Shown: positions 15,889 through 24,197 of the stretch, piece by piece
Position numbering within the stretch: the first letter of the stretch is position 1
How the letters are laid out: every line of letters begins with the position of its first letter
Assembly: GCF_019511445.1 (NCBI RefSeq)
Contig: NZ_JAEUAN010000031.1
Coordinates: 1-64,000 of the forward strand
Direction: 5' to 3'
Origin: Aliirhizobium wenxiniae
Lineage (GTDB): Bacteria; Pseudomonadota; Alphaproteobacteria; Rhizobiales; Rhizobiaceae
DNA length: 64,000 bases
Translations under genes and position numbers: made by a program
The notes under the pieces: generated by a model
Seen by the model: the letters and a program-made list of their open reading frames with translations, nothing else
Told to the model about the DNA's origin: nothing
Databases searched by the model: none

Positions 15889-17028
15889 TCAGGAGCGCGC
15901 CGCCGACACCGTTGCGATAAAGGCGCGCAGGTCGGCCAGCATCAGCTCCGGCTCCTCCAGCGCGGCGAAATGCCCGCCCCGCGGCATGTCGGTCCAATGC
16001 ACGATATTGTAGGTCTTCTCCGCGAACGAGCGCGGCGGCGGCAGGAACACCGGATCGGGGAAGGCCGCGAAGCCGGTTGGCACCTGGATGCGGGTACCGG
16101 CCGGGAGCATCCGCGATTCCTCAAGCCGGCTGCCGTAGTAGAAACAGGTTGCAGTCACGAACGATGCGGGCGCGATGTAAAGCATGATGTTGGTGAGGAG
16201 TTCCTCCTCGGAAAACTTGCTCCAGATGTCCGGGTCGCCATCGGCGGTTGTTGGTAGATCGGCCCACTTGCCGAACTTCTCGAGTATCCAGCCCGCCGCT
16301 CCTACCGGGCTGTCGGCCATCGCGACGCCAAGCGTTTGCGGACGCGTTGCCTGCTCGTGAAAATAGGCGCTCTCCCGATCGGCAATTGCGGCCCGCTTGG
16401 CGGCGAAGGACTTCTCCTGGTCGGTCGTCGCAGCGGCATTCTCCGCATGCACGGTCATCATGTTGATATGGATGCCGAGCAGGGCGTCCGGACGATCATG
16501 CGCCGCCCAGACCGCGAGGGCGTGGCCCCAATCGCCCCCTTGGATGAAATACGGCGCGTCGCCGAACAGTTGGATCATCAGCCCATGCATGAGCGCAGCA
16601 GCCCGTCGCGGGCCGATCGGGCCCGTGATCGGGTTGGAGAACGCGAAGCCAGGAAGCGAGGGGACGACAACATCGTGCCCGTCTGCTGCGAGCGGCTCCA
16701 GGAGCCGCTTGAATTCGAGATACGAGCCCGGCCAGCCATGGAGAAGCAGGACGGGCGGCTTCGAGCCGTCGCCCTTCACATGAACGAAGTGGATGTGCTC
16801 GCCTTCCACGTCGGCCGTGAAGTTGGGGCGTGCGTTGAGGCGGCGTTCGACCGCACGCCAGTCATAGCTGTTCCGCCAATACTCGACGAGCCGCTTGAGG
16901 TCATCAACCCCGACCCCCGCTGACCAGCCTCCCGCATCGCGCAGCTGGCTCCAGTCATAAGCCTCGACCTTAGCTCTGATCGTGGCGAGCCGTTCGTCAG
17001 GGATGTTGATCGTGTAGGGTGAAATCAT
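15889..17028 (-). CDS. Epoxide hydrolase with N-terminal EHN domain
   Basis: A 379-residue protein of microsomal-type bacterial epoxide hydrolase length. The EHN-type N-terminus runs over about residues 1-100 (MISPYTINIPDERLATIRAK, LKRLVEYWRNSYDWRAVERR, then LNARPNFTADVEGEHIHFVH). The alpha/beta hydrolase core has the oxyanion motif LLLHGWPGSYLEF, the nucleophile in FIQGGDWGHALAVW (Asp) and the histidine in MPRGGHFAALEEPE. These enzymes open epoxides to vicinal diols. It has no signal peptide. It lies between the Asp-nucleophile hydrolase (14103) and a limonene-epoxide-hydrolase-type gene (17256), both also on the complement. Confidence 0.9.
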   Translation of the reverse strand: MISPYTINIPDERLATIRAKVEAYDWSQLRDAGGWSAGVGVDDLKRLVEYWRNSYDWRAVERRLNARPNFTADVEGEHIHFVHVKGDGSKPPVLLLHGWPGSYLEFKRLLEPLAADGHDVVVPSLPGFAFSNPITGPIGPRRAAALMHGLMIQLFGDAPYFIQGGDWGHALAVWAAHDRPDALLGIHINMMTVHAENAAATTDQEKSFAAKRAAIADRESAYFHEQATRPQTLGVAMADSPVGAAGWILEKFGKWADLPTTADGDPDIWSKFSEEELLTNIMLYIAPASFVTATCFYYGSRLEESRMLPAGTRIQVPTGFAAFPDPVFLPPPRSFAEKTYNIVHWTDMPRGGHFAALEEPELMLADLRAFIATVSAARS

Positions 17029-17218
17029 GACGTTTTCCGCTTAGGCTGAAGGGAAACCGCTCTATTCCAGCGCATTTCTAGAAACACCGCGTCATTTCTA
17101 TCGATATTCGTGTTACGGGAGCCACGGACCCGTCCGGGCGATCCACGGGAATACAGGTGCGGCTCCGTCAGTCAGCAAAGCACCTTGCCTTCGAGCGCGG
17201 CATGCCGGCAAGAACAAC

Positions 17219-17240
17219 GCCGCCGTGGCGCCACGGCGGC
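17219..17240 (-). terminator. Perfect 22-base GC palindrome, terminator of LEH-type gene
   Basis: GCCGCCGTGGC at 17219-17229 is followed directly by its exact complement to 17240. It lies 15 bases beyond the stop of the gene at 17256 on the complement, and is followed on that strand by GTTGTTCTT. Position and symmetry suit transcription termination, although the hairpin would need to open a few central bases for a loop. Confidence 0.6.
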
Positions 17241-17255
17241 GGGTTTGCGATCTGG

Positions 17256-17645
17256 CTATCTCTTGAGAAGTGAGACCTGCCTCTCGAAGTCGGCCAAATC
17301 GAAATAGTCGCGCCAGACAGTGATTTCTCCGTTTTCCACGGTGATCGTACCCATGACCGGCAATGTGATCGTCCCGCCACGTTCATGGGTGAACACATCG
17401 ATCCGCTCGTTGAGAACAATATTCCCAGATGCCGCGATGTTGGTCACAGCCCAGTCTACCCTGAACGCCGTCCCAACCCCGAAGTCCTCATGGAATTCGC
17501 GAACGTTGTCTCTCCCTATGATGTTGGGCAGCGGGACGTTGTCGTAGAGGACGTCATCCGACAGCATCGCAAGGGCGTCCTCAATGCGATTTGCACTCCA
17601 GTGGCCGAAGAAAGTGGTCGCGATATCGATAGGGTGAGTGGACAT
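17256..17645 (-). CDS. Limonene-1,2-epoxide hydrolase-type protein (NTF2 fold)
   Basis: A 129-residue protein from the ATG at 17645, which follows GGAGAG. It shows the complete catalytic set of the limonene-epoxide hydrolase family: Tyr and Asn in LYDNVPLPNIIGRD, Arg and Asp in LNERIDVFTHERG, and the last Asp in TVWRDYFDLADFERQ. These enzymes open epoxides through a water molecule held by Asp-Arg-Asp, with no covalent intermediate. It is the third epoxide-directed enzyme within 3.5 kb and has a different fold from the other two. Natural substrate unknown. Confidence 0.9.
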   Translation of the reverse strand: MSTHPIDIATTFFGHWSANRIEDALAMLSDDVLYDNVPLPNIIGRDNVREFHEDFGVGTAFRVDWAVTNIAASGNIVLNERIDVFTHERGGTITLPVMGTITVENGEITVWRDYFDLADFERQVSLLKR

Positions 17646-19090
17646 GGTTGCTCTCCAGAGAGGGGTTAGGAAACTAGACGAAATTGTTTGCCGGTAATGG
17701 GCGGCCGGGAAGCTGCGCGAGCGGCCACCGATGAGGTGGGTCCAATGTTCCACACGATGACGTAATTGCTGCCGGCATATCCCAGTCGCCTCTCTGGTGG
17801 CAGACTGATCCCAGTACCAACGGGAGGACATCACGATGAAACAGTATGTCGGATTGGACGTCTCACAGAAGGAGACTTCCGTTTGTGTCGTTGACGAGAA
17901 CGGCCGATTGATCTTCGAGGGCCGGGCGAAGTCCGATCCGGGAGCCTTAGCGACCCTGCTGGCGAAGAAGGCTCCTGATGCGGAACGAGTTGGCTTCGAG
18001 ACCGGTGCTATGTCGAGTTGGCTCTGGCATGAATTGAAGCGGATCGGCGTGCCGGTGGTCTGCATCGACGCACGACACGCCCACGCTGTGTTGTCGGTCC
18101 GAATGAACAAAAGCGATGAGAACGACGCGCGTGGCTTGGCCGAGCTGGTTCGCATCGGATGGTATCGCGAGGTTGCGGTGAAGAGCGAGGCCAGTCAACA
18201 GGTTCGCTCACTGCTAGTTGCGCGGTCCCGGCTCGTGACGATGCGACGTGATCTCGAAAATCAGATCCGATCGATGTTGAAAGAATGCGGGTTGCTTTTC
18301 TCTCGCGCTATAGCAGGACAATTCCAGCGATGCGTCACCGAATTGACCGGGGACAGACACGCGCTCTGGCCGGTTTTGCTACCACTGCTTTCCGTGCATG
18401 GGCATGTTTGTCGAGAACTAGCCGGTTTGGACCGCCAAGTCCGATTGATGGCTCGCGCAGACGACACGACCAAGCGACTTATGACCGTGCCGGGCATCGG
18501 CGTGGTGACGGCCCTGACCTTCCGCCATACCATCGACGATCCGTCTCGCTTTCGAAACGCAACCTCCGTGGGAGCCTATTTGGGCCTGACGCCACGCCGC
18601 AAGCAATCGGGTGAAACGGACACTGTCGGCCAAGTCTCGCGATGGGGAGATCGTTTGCTGCGGACTTATCTCTTCGAGGCCGCAAGCGTGCTGCTCCATC
18701 GGACGAAGCGGTGGTGCGCGTTGAAGGCCTGGGGACTCCGGTTGGCGAAACGCAATGGCATAAAAAAAGCGCAGGTGGCAGTCGCGCGAAAATTGGCCGT
18801 TATCCTGCACTGCATCTGGATCGACGGGACCTCATTCCAGTGGAGCAAGGAACCAGCCTGATCCCTTACTACCTAAACCCAAAATCGCAGGGCTGAATTG
18901 GCCTGTGATGTCCCGCCGGGACGGTGGTTGTGGTGACCTCGTTGTTTCGGCTGCTGGCGGCTACGACAGTACAGCGCTCCACACGTTGAGGCATCCGACC
19001 CGAACATCATCATGAGGCCATGACCTCGAAAAGGACCATGACCCCGGCACTGACAAAACAGGGTTGACTAAGTCCCGCAATTAAAGGGCC
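17646..19090 (+). mobile_element. IS110-type insertion sequence, boundaries approximate
   Basis: The transposase gene at 17836-18861 is flanked by non-coding DNA on both sides (about 190 and 230 bases) that is unrelated to the neighbouring gene modules. IS110 elements lack typical terminal inverted repeats, so the ends cannot be fixed by eye. The element lies in the intergenic region between the LEH-type gene and the next TetR gene and seems not to have cut a gene. The outer coordinates are limits, not measured ends. Confidence 0.45.
17836..18861 (+). CDS. IS110-family transposase
   Basis: A 341-residue, apparently complete IS110-type recombinase. The N-terminal RuvC-like DEDD domain begins MKQYVGLDVSQKETSVCVVD (first Asp in GLDVS), with Glu in RVGFETGAMSSWLW and the Asp pair region in VRMNKSDENDARGLAELV. 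The C-terminal Tnp20 domain follows RLMTVPGIGVVTALTFRHTI, and the conserved serine is expected in SVGAYLGLTPRRKQSGETD. These enzymes insert without long inverted ends and, in studied members, are guided by an RNA from the element's own non-coding flank. GGGAGGA precedes the ATG. It sits between the LEH gene and a TetR gene. Confidence 0.95.
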   Translation: MKQYVGLDVSQKETSVCVVDENGRLIFEGRAKSDPGALATLLAKKAPDAERVGFETGAMSSWLWHELKRIGVPVVCIDARHAHAVLSVRMNKSDENDARGLAELVRIGWYREVAVKSEASQQVRSLLVARSRLVTMRRDLENQIRSMLKECGLLFSRAIAGQFQRCVTELTGDRHALWPVLLPLLSVHGHVCRELAGLDRQVRLMARADDTTKRLMTVPGIGVVTALTFRHTIDDPSRFRNATSVGAYLGLTPRRKQSGETDTVGQVSRWGDRLLRTYLFEAASVLLHRTKRWCALKAWGLRLAKRNGIKKAQVAVARKLAVILHCIWIDGTSFQWSKEPA

Positions 19091-19346
19091 GAAACACACA
19101 GAACGTCCTGAAGGAAGAGCATCTCGGGCTGAGTTGCGCAGTCGGCTGGCGTGACGTGCCGGTGGAAGCCCAAAGATGCGCACGTAGTCGCGACTGAATT
19201 ACGATCGGCGGCCGTATCCCTTCGAACCGCCATTCACATGTGCGCGCTTCTCACACAGATCCATGGCATCCCCTTTTATGCAGTGATCGATGCACAAAGG
19301 GGTAGCGGCATTGCAAACTACGGTCAATATATTTATGCAGTGATCG
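18862..19346. other. Non-coding stretch: IS flank and TetR promoter
   Basis: No gene is recognisable in these 485 bases. The left half probably belongs to the IS110-type element. The right end contains two copies of a 20-base operator-like repeat (19275 and 19332) leading into the TetR gene. Confidence 0.5.
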
Positions 19347-19351
19347 ATGCA
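19275..19351. promoter_or_regulatory. Tandem TetR operator repeat
   Basis: TTTATGCAGTGATCGATGCA occurs at 19275-19294 and again at 19332-19351, 57 bases apart. Each copy is an imperfect palindrome with TGCA ends and a GATC centre. The second copy includes the proposed ATG of the TetR gene (19347), so a bound repressor would also block translation initiation or the transcript start. Likely autoregulation. Confidence 0.65.
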
Positions 19352-20000
19352 AAAACATGTTTCGATACCTCAAGCGAATTCACCGTCGACGCGTCCTCCC
19401 CGCGGGCGGCCGCGAGAGTTCGATCGCCAGGCAGCGCTTGCCGCGGCGACACGGCTCTTCTGGATGAGGGGATACGAGGCGACCTCAATCGCCGACCTGA
19501 CGGAGGCAATGGGGATCGGTACCAAAAGCCTTTATGCGGCCTTCGGTTCGAAGGATGCGCTCTATGCCGAGGCCCTACGATACTATTACACGACCTACGA
19601 GGGGTTGGTGTGGACCCGCTTCAGGGCTGCTTCGACAGCGAGGCAGGCCGCACTGTTCTTTCTGCAGGATGAGGCGATCGCGATGACCGGTGGAGATCTC
19701 GATCTACCCCATGGGTGCATGTCAACGCTCGCGACCGTGGGCAGCGAAGGGCACTCCGAACTGGGCGAACTCATGCGAGCGACTCGTGCAGGCGGTTTTG
19801 ATCTGCTCAAAGCGCGCTTCGATCGAGCGAAGAACGATGGTGATCTAAAGGCTACGGTGGACACGACCAAACTGGCGAGGTTCGTGCAGACAGTCCAAAG
19901 CGGCATGGCGATCCGTGCCCGGGATGGAGCGGACCGCGCCGAGCTGCACGATGTGGCGGAAATTGCGCTTTCCGGCTGGGACAATATCACAGCCAATTGA
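19347..20000 (+). CDS. TetR/AcrR-family regulator
   Basis: A 217-residue TetR-type protein. A short leader is followed by PRGRPREFDRQAALAAATRL and the HTH ADLTEAMGIGTKSLYAAFGS (residues about 20-70). The long C-terminal domain contains DLDLPHGCMSTLATVGSEGH, as in the rhizobial YcdC/AcrR-like group. The ATG at 19347 lies inside the second operator repeat and has no good Shine-Dalgarno sequence, so the transcript may be leaderless or the true start slightly downstream. Its target is not obvious: the next intact gene is an SDR on the other strand. Confidence 0.9.
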   Translation: MQKHVSIPQANSPSTRPPRGRPREFDRQAALAAATRLFWMRGYEATSIADLTEAMGIGTKSLYAAFGSKDALYAEALRYYYTTYEGLVWTRFRAASTARQAALFFLQDEAIAMTGGDLDLPHGCMSTLATVGSEGHSELGELMRATRAGGFDLLKARFDRAKNDGDLKATVDTTKLARFVQTVQSGMAIRARDGADRAELHDVAEIALSGWDNITAN

Positions 20001-20061
20001 TTAAACCTGCTCGGCGAGGCCCGATCCTATGCCAGTGAAAACAATAGACCGGTAGCGGGCT

Positions 20062-20313
20062 TCAAGGGGTCAGAACGAGGGCAGTCCAAATCGTACGCCA
20101 AGGGCGATCCGAATGAGAACTTAAGCGGCCCGCTGCAGCTTGCGAGAACAACTTGCCCATCAGCTTGATGAACATCGTCACAGCATCAACCGTGAGCTTC
20201 TGGCAAAGCTTGATGACTTGAGCCACGATCAGGAGCGTGGCGACGGCGTCTTTGCTGGAGCAGTATCCGCGACAGACGGGATTTAAGGAAATGGTGGAGA
20301 CCCGGATTACCAA
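20062..20313 (-). pseudogene. Possible Tn3-family transposase fragment
   Basis: A frame of about 83 codons on the complement contains KDAVATLLIVAQVIKLCQKL and TVDAVTMFIKLMGKLFSQAA. This spacing of hydrophobic residues and LM..L..A recalls the N-terminal third of Tn3-type TnpA proteins. Both ends are unrelated to a transposase, and no start with a ribosome site is present. It is probably a leftover piece of a transposon. The call rests on pattern resemblance only. Confidence 0.35.
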
Positions 20314-20533
20314 GTGGCGTCTGAGGTCGGAACGTCCGCGCTTGCCGATATGGTCCTGCAGCCTCTCTTAATTTTGCGGGCCTCCTACAGTCACAGCGAA
20401 ACGGCGCGCAGCAGCCGAAGCCTGAGCGCTACGCTGCCTGGTTATGAAGGGATCAGGTCGATTTTCTTAGACGACGGTGAAGTAGTGCGGCCTGGAGGCA
20501 TCCATCCTACCATGTCACACAGTACCTGCGCCA

Positions 20534-21268
20534 TTATCCCTGTGCTGTTGGACGGATGACGATGCTGCCGACCTCCACCTCTGGAGGCTGTTCGATTGCA
20601 AATAGAATGCCTCGCGCGATAGCATCCGCGGACATGCCAGTTGCCGCTAGATCATCCTCAATCTTTTTCTTCATCCCGGGATCCGTGATGCTGTCGCCAA
20701 AGTTCGTGGCGGTCATTCCCGGCGATATTTCGGTGACGCGGAGGTTTGGTCCTGCTTCTTGGCGCAGGGCCTCCGTTGCGGTCCGAACGGCGTTCTTGGT
20801 GGCCGCGTAGACCCCCATGGTCGGCACGATCTTTAGCCCGGCCGTGGAGATAACGTTGATGACATGCCCGAAGCCTTGCTGAGCAAATACGGGTAGTGAC
20901 GCGGCAATGCCATAGAGCGTACCTCTCAGGTTCACGTCAATCATCAGGTCCCAGTCTTCGACCTGCAGGTCATCGAAACGAGAGATTGGGCCGACGCCTG
21001 CATTGTTGACGATTACGTCAAGCTTGCCGCCTTCCTGAACGGCAACCGAAACCAAGGCTTCCAAGTCGCCACGTTGCCGAACGTCCGTTTGCTTGAGGGC
21101 GACCCTGCCGTCTGCAGCTAGGATCTCATCCGCGACCATCTGGAGCGGTTCCAGTCTTCGCGCGCCGAGCACCACGAGCGCGCCTTGTTGCGCAAGCAGC
21201 TTCGCTGTTGCTCTGCCAATACCGCTGCTCGCTCCGGTTATGACGATGACTTTATCTTCGATCCTCAT
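20534..21268 (-). CDS. SDR-family oxidoreductase
   Basis: A 244-residue classical SDR. The cofactor loop is VIVITGASSGIGRATAKLLA (residues 7-26), NNAG in DVIVNNAGVGPISRF, catalytic Ser in INVISTAGLKIVP, Tyr and Lys in MGVYAATKNAVRT. The C-terminal part VTEISPGMTATNFGDSITD resembles the YdfG/clavaldehyde-dehydrogenase-like group seen again at 36197. It is divergent from the AraC gene at 21363 with a gap of about 95 bases, so AraC is the likely activator (inferred from layout). Substrate unknown. Confidence 0.9.
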   Translation of the reverse strand: MRIEDKVIVITGASSGIGRATAKLLAQQGALVVLGARRLEPLQMVADEILAADGRVALKQTDVRQRGDLEALVSVAVQEGGKLDVIVNNAGVGPISRFDDLQVEDWDLMIDVNLRGTLYGIAASLPVFAQQGFGHVINVISTAGLKIVPTMGVYAATKNAVRTATEALRQEAGPNLRVTEISPGMTATNFGDSITDPGMKKKIEDDLAATGMSADAIARGILFAIEQPPEVEVGSIVIRPTAQG

Positions 21269-21362
21269 CGACTGTCTCCTCTTGGACTTTGATCAGTTGA
21301 ACCTAGATCAGGGTCTTGAGAGCATCTATGCCGAAGGGTCTTGTGTTTTGCCGCAATCGTCT

Positions 21363-22274
21363 ATGACTGTCCGGGATCCACTGTCTGATGTGCTCGAGGT
21401 GCTCGGCGCACATGTGGTTAGACGAACTCGCATGGAAGCAGGTGGATCATGGGCATACTCATTCCCGCTCGCGAACCGCTTGAAGTTTGTCGCGATTCTT
21501 GAAGGCGAACAGTGGATGCTCCCATCAGGGCAGTCGCGCTACCTGATGCAGAGGGGCGACGTCTGCCTGATAGGTCGCACGAAGTACGTCGTGGCAAGCG
21601 ATCCGGAACTGGAACCGCAAGACGGGGCAGCCCTCTACCCGGATGGTGGCTCCGACGTGGTCAGAGTGGGTTCTGGGAGCGGCGTCGTTGCAATCGGCGG
21701 CTCGATCGCTTTCCCGGACCAGATCGGCGAGTTTCTTATCGACATGCTCCCCGTGTTTTTGCACGTAGGACGTGAGGCCAGCGCGTCGGGAGCTATTTCC
21801 GCCGTTCTCGACTTGATAAGCAAGGAATTCCTTCGGAATGCGATGGGCGCCGATACTGTCGCTTCCCGTCTCGCGGACGTCCTTGTGGTGGAGGCGCTCC
21901 GGACGCTGTCTGACGATGAGGAGCGGAGCCGGACCGGGTGGCTCGGAGCGATCTCCGATCCACGTCTCGGTCGCGCGTTGCACGCCATCCACCGCGACGT
22001 CGCGGTTCCCTGGACGGTTGCCGCGCTGGCGGAAATAGCCGGTATGTCCCGCGCAGCGTTTTCGGCGAAGTTCAGCCAGCAGGTTGGAACACCGCCTCTA
22101 GCCTATCTACGCTACTGGCGGCTCACCCTTGCAAGAACCCTCTTGCGCAAGGATGTAGATACCGTTGAGGCAGTTGCGCGGCGTGTCGGCTACACATCGC
22201 AGAGCGCGTTCACCAACGCTTACAGACAGGCTTTTGGGACAACGCCGCGATCACACCGCGTGCGATCCGACTGA
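21363..22274 (+). CDS. AraC-family regulator with cupin-type sensor domain
   Basis: A 303-residue protein from the ATG at 21363. The N-terminal half (MTVRDPLSDVLEVLGAHVVR, then FPLANRLKFVAILEGEQWML) fits the AraC-type cupin of activators that sense small molecules. The C-terminal double HTH is at about residues 200-300 (LHAIHRDVAVPWTVAALAEI, AGMSRAAFSAKFSQQVGTPP, VARRVGYTSQSAFTNAYRQA). The 3' end overlaps the convergent TetR gene (22220) by 55 bases. The divergent SDR is the natural target. Confidence 0.9.
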   Translation: MTVRDPLSDVLEVLGAHVVRRTRMEAGGSWAYSFPLANRLKFVAILEGEQWMLPSGQSRYLMQRGDVCLIGRTKYVVASDPELEPQDGAALYPDGGSDVVRVGSGSGVVAIGGSIAFPDQIGEFLIDMLPVFLHVGREASASGAISAVLDLISKEFLRNAMGADTVASRLADVLVVEALRTLSDDEERSRTGWLGAISDPRLGRALHAIHRDVAVPWTVAALAEIAGMSRAAFSAKFSQQVGTPPLAYLRYWRLTLARTLLRKDVDTVEAVARRVGYTSQSAFTNAYRQAFGTTPRSHRVRSD

Positions 22275-22876
22275 ACCTCCCGGACAACACTGTCGAATGC
22301 TTCAATAAGAAGCTCAGCCATTGGCCGCGCGCCCTTCTCCAGGTTGAAGATGTCTCCGGCAATGCGCATCGCTCCAACGGACAGCATGGCGACGACACGT
22401 AATGCTGTTGATCGCTCAGGCTCGGGCCACCGCTCTTTGAGCGCTTCATAGATCTCACCTTCCTGCTGGACGTACGAGACCTGCTTGCGTGCCTGGACGC
22501 TGGGGCTCGCCCGCATCAAGCGATCCATCTCGATCATGTCGTTCGTAGGAATGGCATTGCAGACGCTCACAACCGCATCCCGAACAGCGTCGAGGGGCTT
22601 CGATGTCGCGGGAGCCTTCCGCACCGCATCGGCCAACATCTCGCCAATCCCGCTTTGCAGAGACAGCAAAATCTCGTCCTTCGACGTGAAGTAATAGAAA
22701 AAGGTTCTGCGCGAAATTCCTGCGGCCGCGGCGATTTCGTCAAGCGTCGTGTGGTCGAACCCTTTCTGAAGGAAAAGAGCGATCCCGCTTTCGGTGATGC
22801 GCTTTTTTGTTTCGCGCTTCTTTCGTTCTCTCAGGCCAACGCCTGCTCGAACGCTATCCTCGACTCTCTCCACCAC
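22220..22876 (-). CDS. TetR-family regulator
   Basis: A 218-residue TetR-type repressor. The start is taken as GTG 22876 (a second GTG at 22873), with AAGAGGG close upstream; no ATG is available before the HTH. The HTH is at about residues 20-60 (KRITESGIALFLQKGFDHTT, LDEIAAAAGISRRTFFYYFT). The ligand domain contains NAIPTNDMIEMDRLMRASPS and is followed by ALKERWPEPERSTALRVVAM. It is divergent from the SDR at 22950, with two operator-like repeats between them. The last 18 codons overlap the AraC gene on the other strand. Confidence 0.85.
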   Translation of the reverse strand: MVERVEDSVRAGVGLRERKKRETKKRITESGIALFLQKGFDHTTLDEIAAAAGISRRTFFYYFTSKDEILLSLQSGIGEMLADAVRKAPATSKPLDAVRDAVVSVCNAIPTNDMIEMDRLMRASPSVQARKQVSYVQQEGEIYEALKERWPEPERSTALRVVAMLSVGAMRIAGDIFNLEKGARPMAELLIEAFDSVVREVQSDRTRCDRGVVPKACL

Positions 22877-22890
22877 GCCCTCTTGTAATA

Positions 22891-22928
22891 TTACACTCAG
22901 TGCGATATTTATTTTACACCAAGTGCAA
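22891..22928. promoter_or_regulatory. Paired operator-like repeats between TetR and SDR genes
   Basis: TTACACTCAGTGCGA (22891-22905) and TTACACCAAGTGCAA (22914-22928) are 15-base repeats whose starts are 23 bases apart. The first contains the perfect palindrome CACTCAGTG, the second the looser CACCAAGTG. They fill the 73-base gap between the divergent starts, which suits a TetR site that covers both promoters. Confidence 0.65.
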
Positions 22929-22949
22929 AAACGAGGAAAGAGGTTTGTG

Positions 22950-23870
22950 ATGGCAAAGTGGAGCGAGACTGACATACCCGAGCAGCGCGGACGATCCGCT
23001 GTGGTTACCGGGACCGGGGGATTAGGGCTGGAAACCGCGCTGATGCTCGCCCGGGCCGGTTGCGACGTGATCATCGCCGGCCGCAATCCGCAAAAAGGCG
23101 CCGACGCCGTTTCACGCGTCCGACGCACGGTACCCCGTGCCGCAGTGCGGTTCGAGACACTCGATCTTGCCGATCTCTCATCGGTCGTGTCGTTCGCGCA
23201 GCGGATGAAGGACGACCGGGAGGGGCTGGATATTCTGGTGAACAATGCCGGCATCATGGTGCCGCCGACGCGGCAGGAAACCCGCGACGGCTTCGAAATG
23301 CAGCTCGGGACGAACTACCTTGGCCATTTCGCACTGACCACTCACCTGATGCCTCTGCTGGTAAAGGGGGTGGACGCCCGTGTCGTCACCGTGTCCAGCG
23401 TCGCAGCGCGCGCTGGGAGGATCAATTTTAACGACATCAATTCTGAGACGCACTACCGTCCAATGGAGGCCTACAGCCAGTCAAAACTTGCATGCTTGAT
23501 GTTCGCGCTTGAGCTTCAAAATCGAAGCCAAGCTGCAGGATGGGGTATTTCAAGCTTGGCTGCGCATCCGGGGATTTCTCGAACTGATCTGCTGCACAAC
23601 GCGCCCGGTCGACATAGCTTGCAAGGTCTGGTCAGAACCTTCCTCTGGTTTCTGTTCCAGCCTGTTGCACAAGGTGCCTTGCCGCCGCTTTTTGCTGCCA
23701 CCTCGAAAGAGGCAAAGTCAGGTGGCTACTATGGTCCAGATAGACTCGGTGAGACACGGGGGCATCCAAGACCGGCACGTATTCCGCCGCAGGCACTCGA
23801 TCGCGCCGCCAGCAAGCGGCTCTGGGAGGTCTCCGAAATCATGACCGGGCTGCAGATAAATCCAATCTAG
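22950..23870 (+). CDS. SDR-family oxidoreductase (retinol-dehydrogenase-like)
   Basis: A 306-residue SDR, longer than the FabG type. The cofactor loop is SAVVTGTGGLGLETALMLAR (residues about 16-35); the active site is Ser in VVTVSSVAARAGR and Tyr/Lys in AYSQSKLACLMFAL. NNAG is in DILVNNAGIMVPPT, and the long C-terminal part ends TSKEAKSGGYYGPDRLGETR. This resembles WWOX/retinol-dehydrogenase-like SDRs, which act on lipophilic alcohols or ketones. Start ATG 22950 follows GAGGAAAGAGG. Regulation is probably by the divergent TetR. Confidence 0.9.
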   Translation: MAKWSETDIPEQRGRSAVVTGTGGLGLETALMLARAGCDVIIAGRNPQKGADAVSRVRRTVPRAAVRFETLDLADLSSVVSFAQRMKDDREGLDILVNNAGIMVPPTRQETRDGFEMQLGTNYLGHFALTTHLMPLLVKGVDARVVTVSSVAARAGRINFNDINSETHYRPMEAYSQSKLACLMFALELQNRSQAAGWGISSLAAHPGISRTDLLHNAPGRHSLQGLVRTFLWFLFQPVAQGALPPLFAATSKEAKSGGYYGPDRLGETRGHPRPARIPPQALDRAASKRLWEVSEIMTGLQINPI

Positions 23871-24197
23871 GAACCCAGGAGAACAGGTGCATCGCACTGC
23901 CGGACCTGTGCTGGTAAGCCGAAGGAAGGGCCATGTGGGACTAGGCGACGCGGCCATCAAGCCGCTGATTTTCCCGAAGGTGCCGACCGAGGCGTACTTG
24001 AAGCACGCGCACGACCAAGGCCATTACATCATCGGTAGAACCGGCAGCGGACAGCAGCCGACCGGGCAGAAAAGCGCTTGCGGGCGAACCAACCGTCAGA
24101 AGTCTGGTTAGTACCATCTCGAAATCGCGTCCTCGGAGCCAGCTTCACTCGACTGGCAAGCGCCGCCGCTCATCCCCTTTCCGTCGCTGACGTGAGG
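23871..24197. other. Stretch without a recognisable gene
   Basis: A frame from 23887 to 24111 is open (74 codons, containing IKPLIFPKVPTEAYLKHAHD) but has no ribosome site or known family. It may be a remnant. Otherwise the region lies between the 3' ends of two convergent genes. Confidence 0.35.

Noticed and set aside
21093..21362. Upstream extension of the AraC protein at 21363
   Set aside because: It would overlap the start of the divergent SDR gene and lacks AraC-type sequence.
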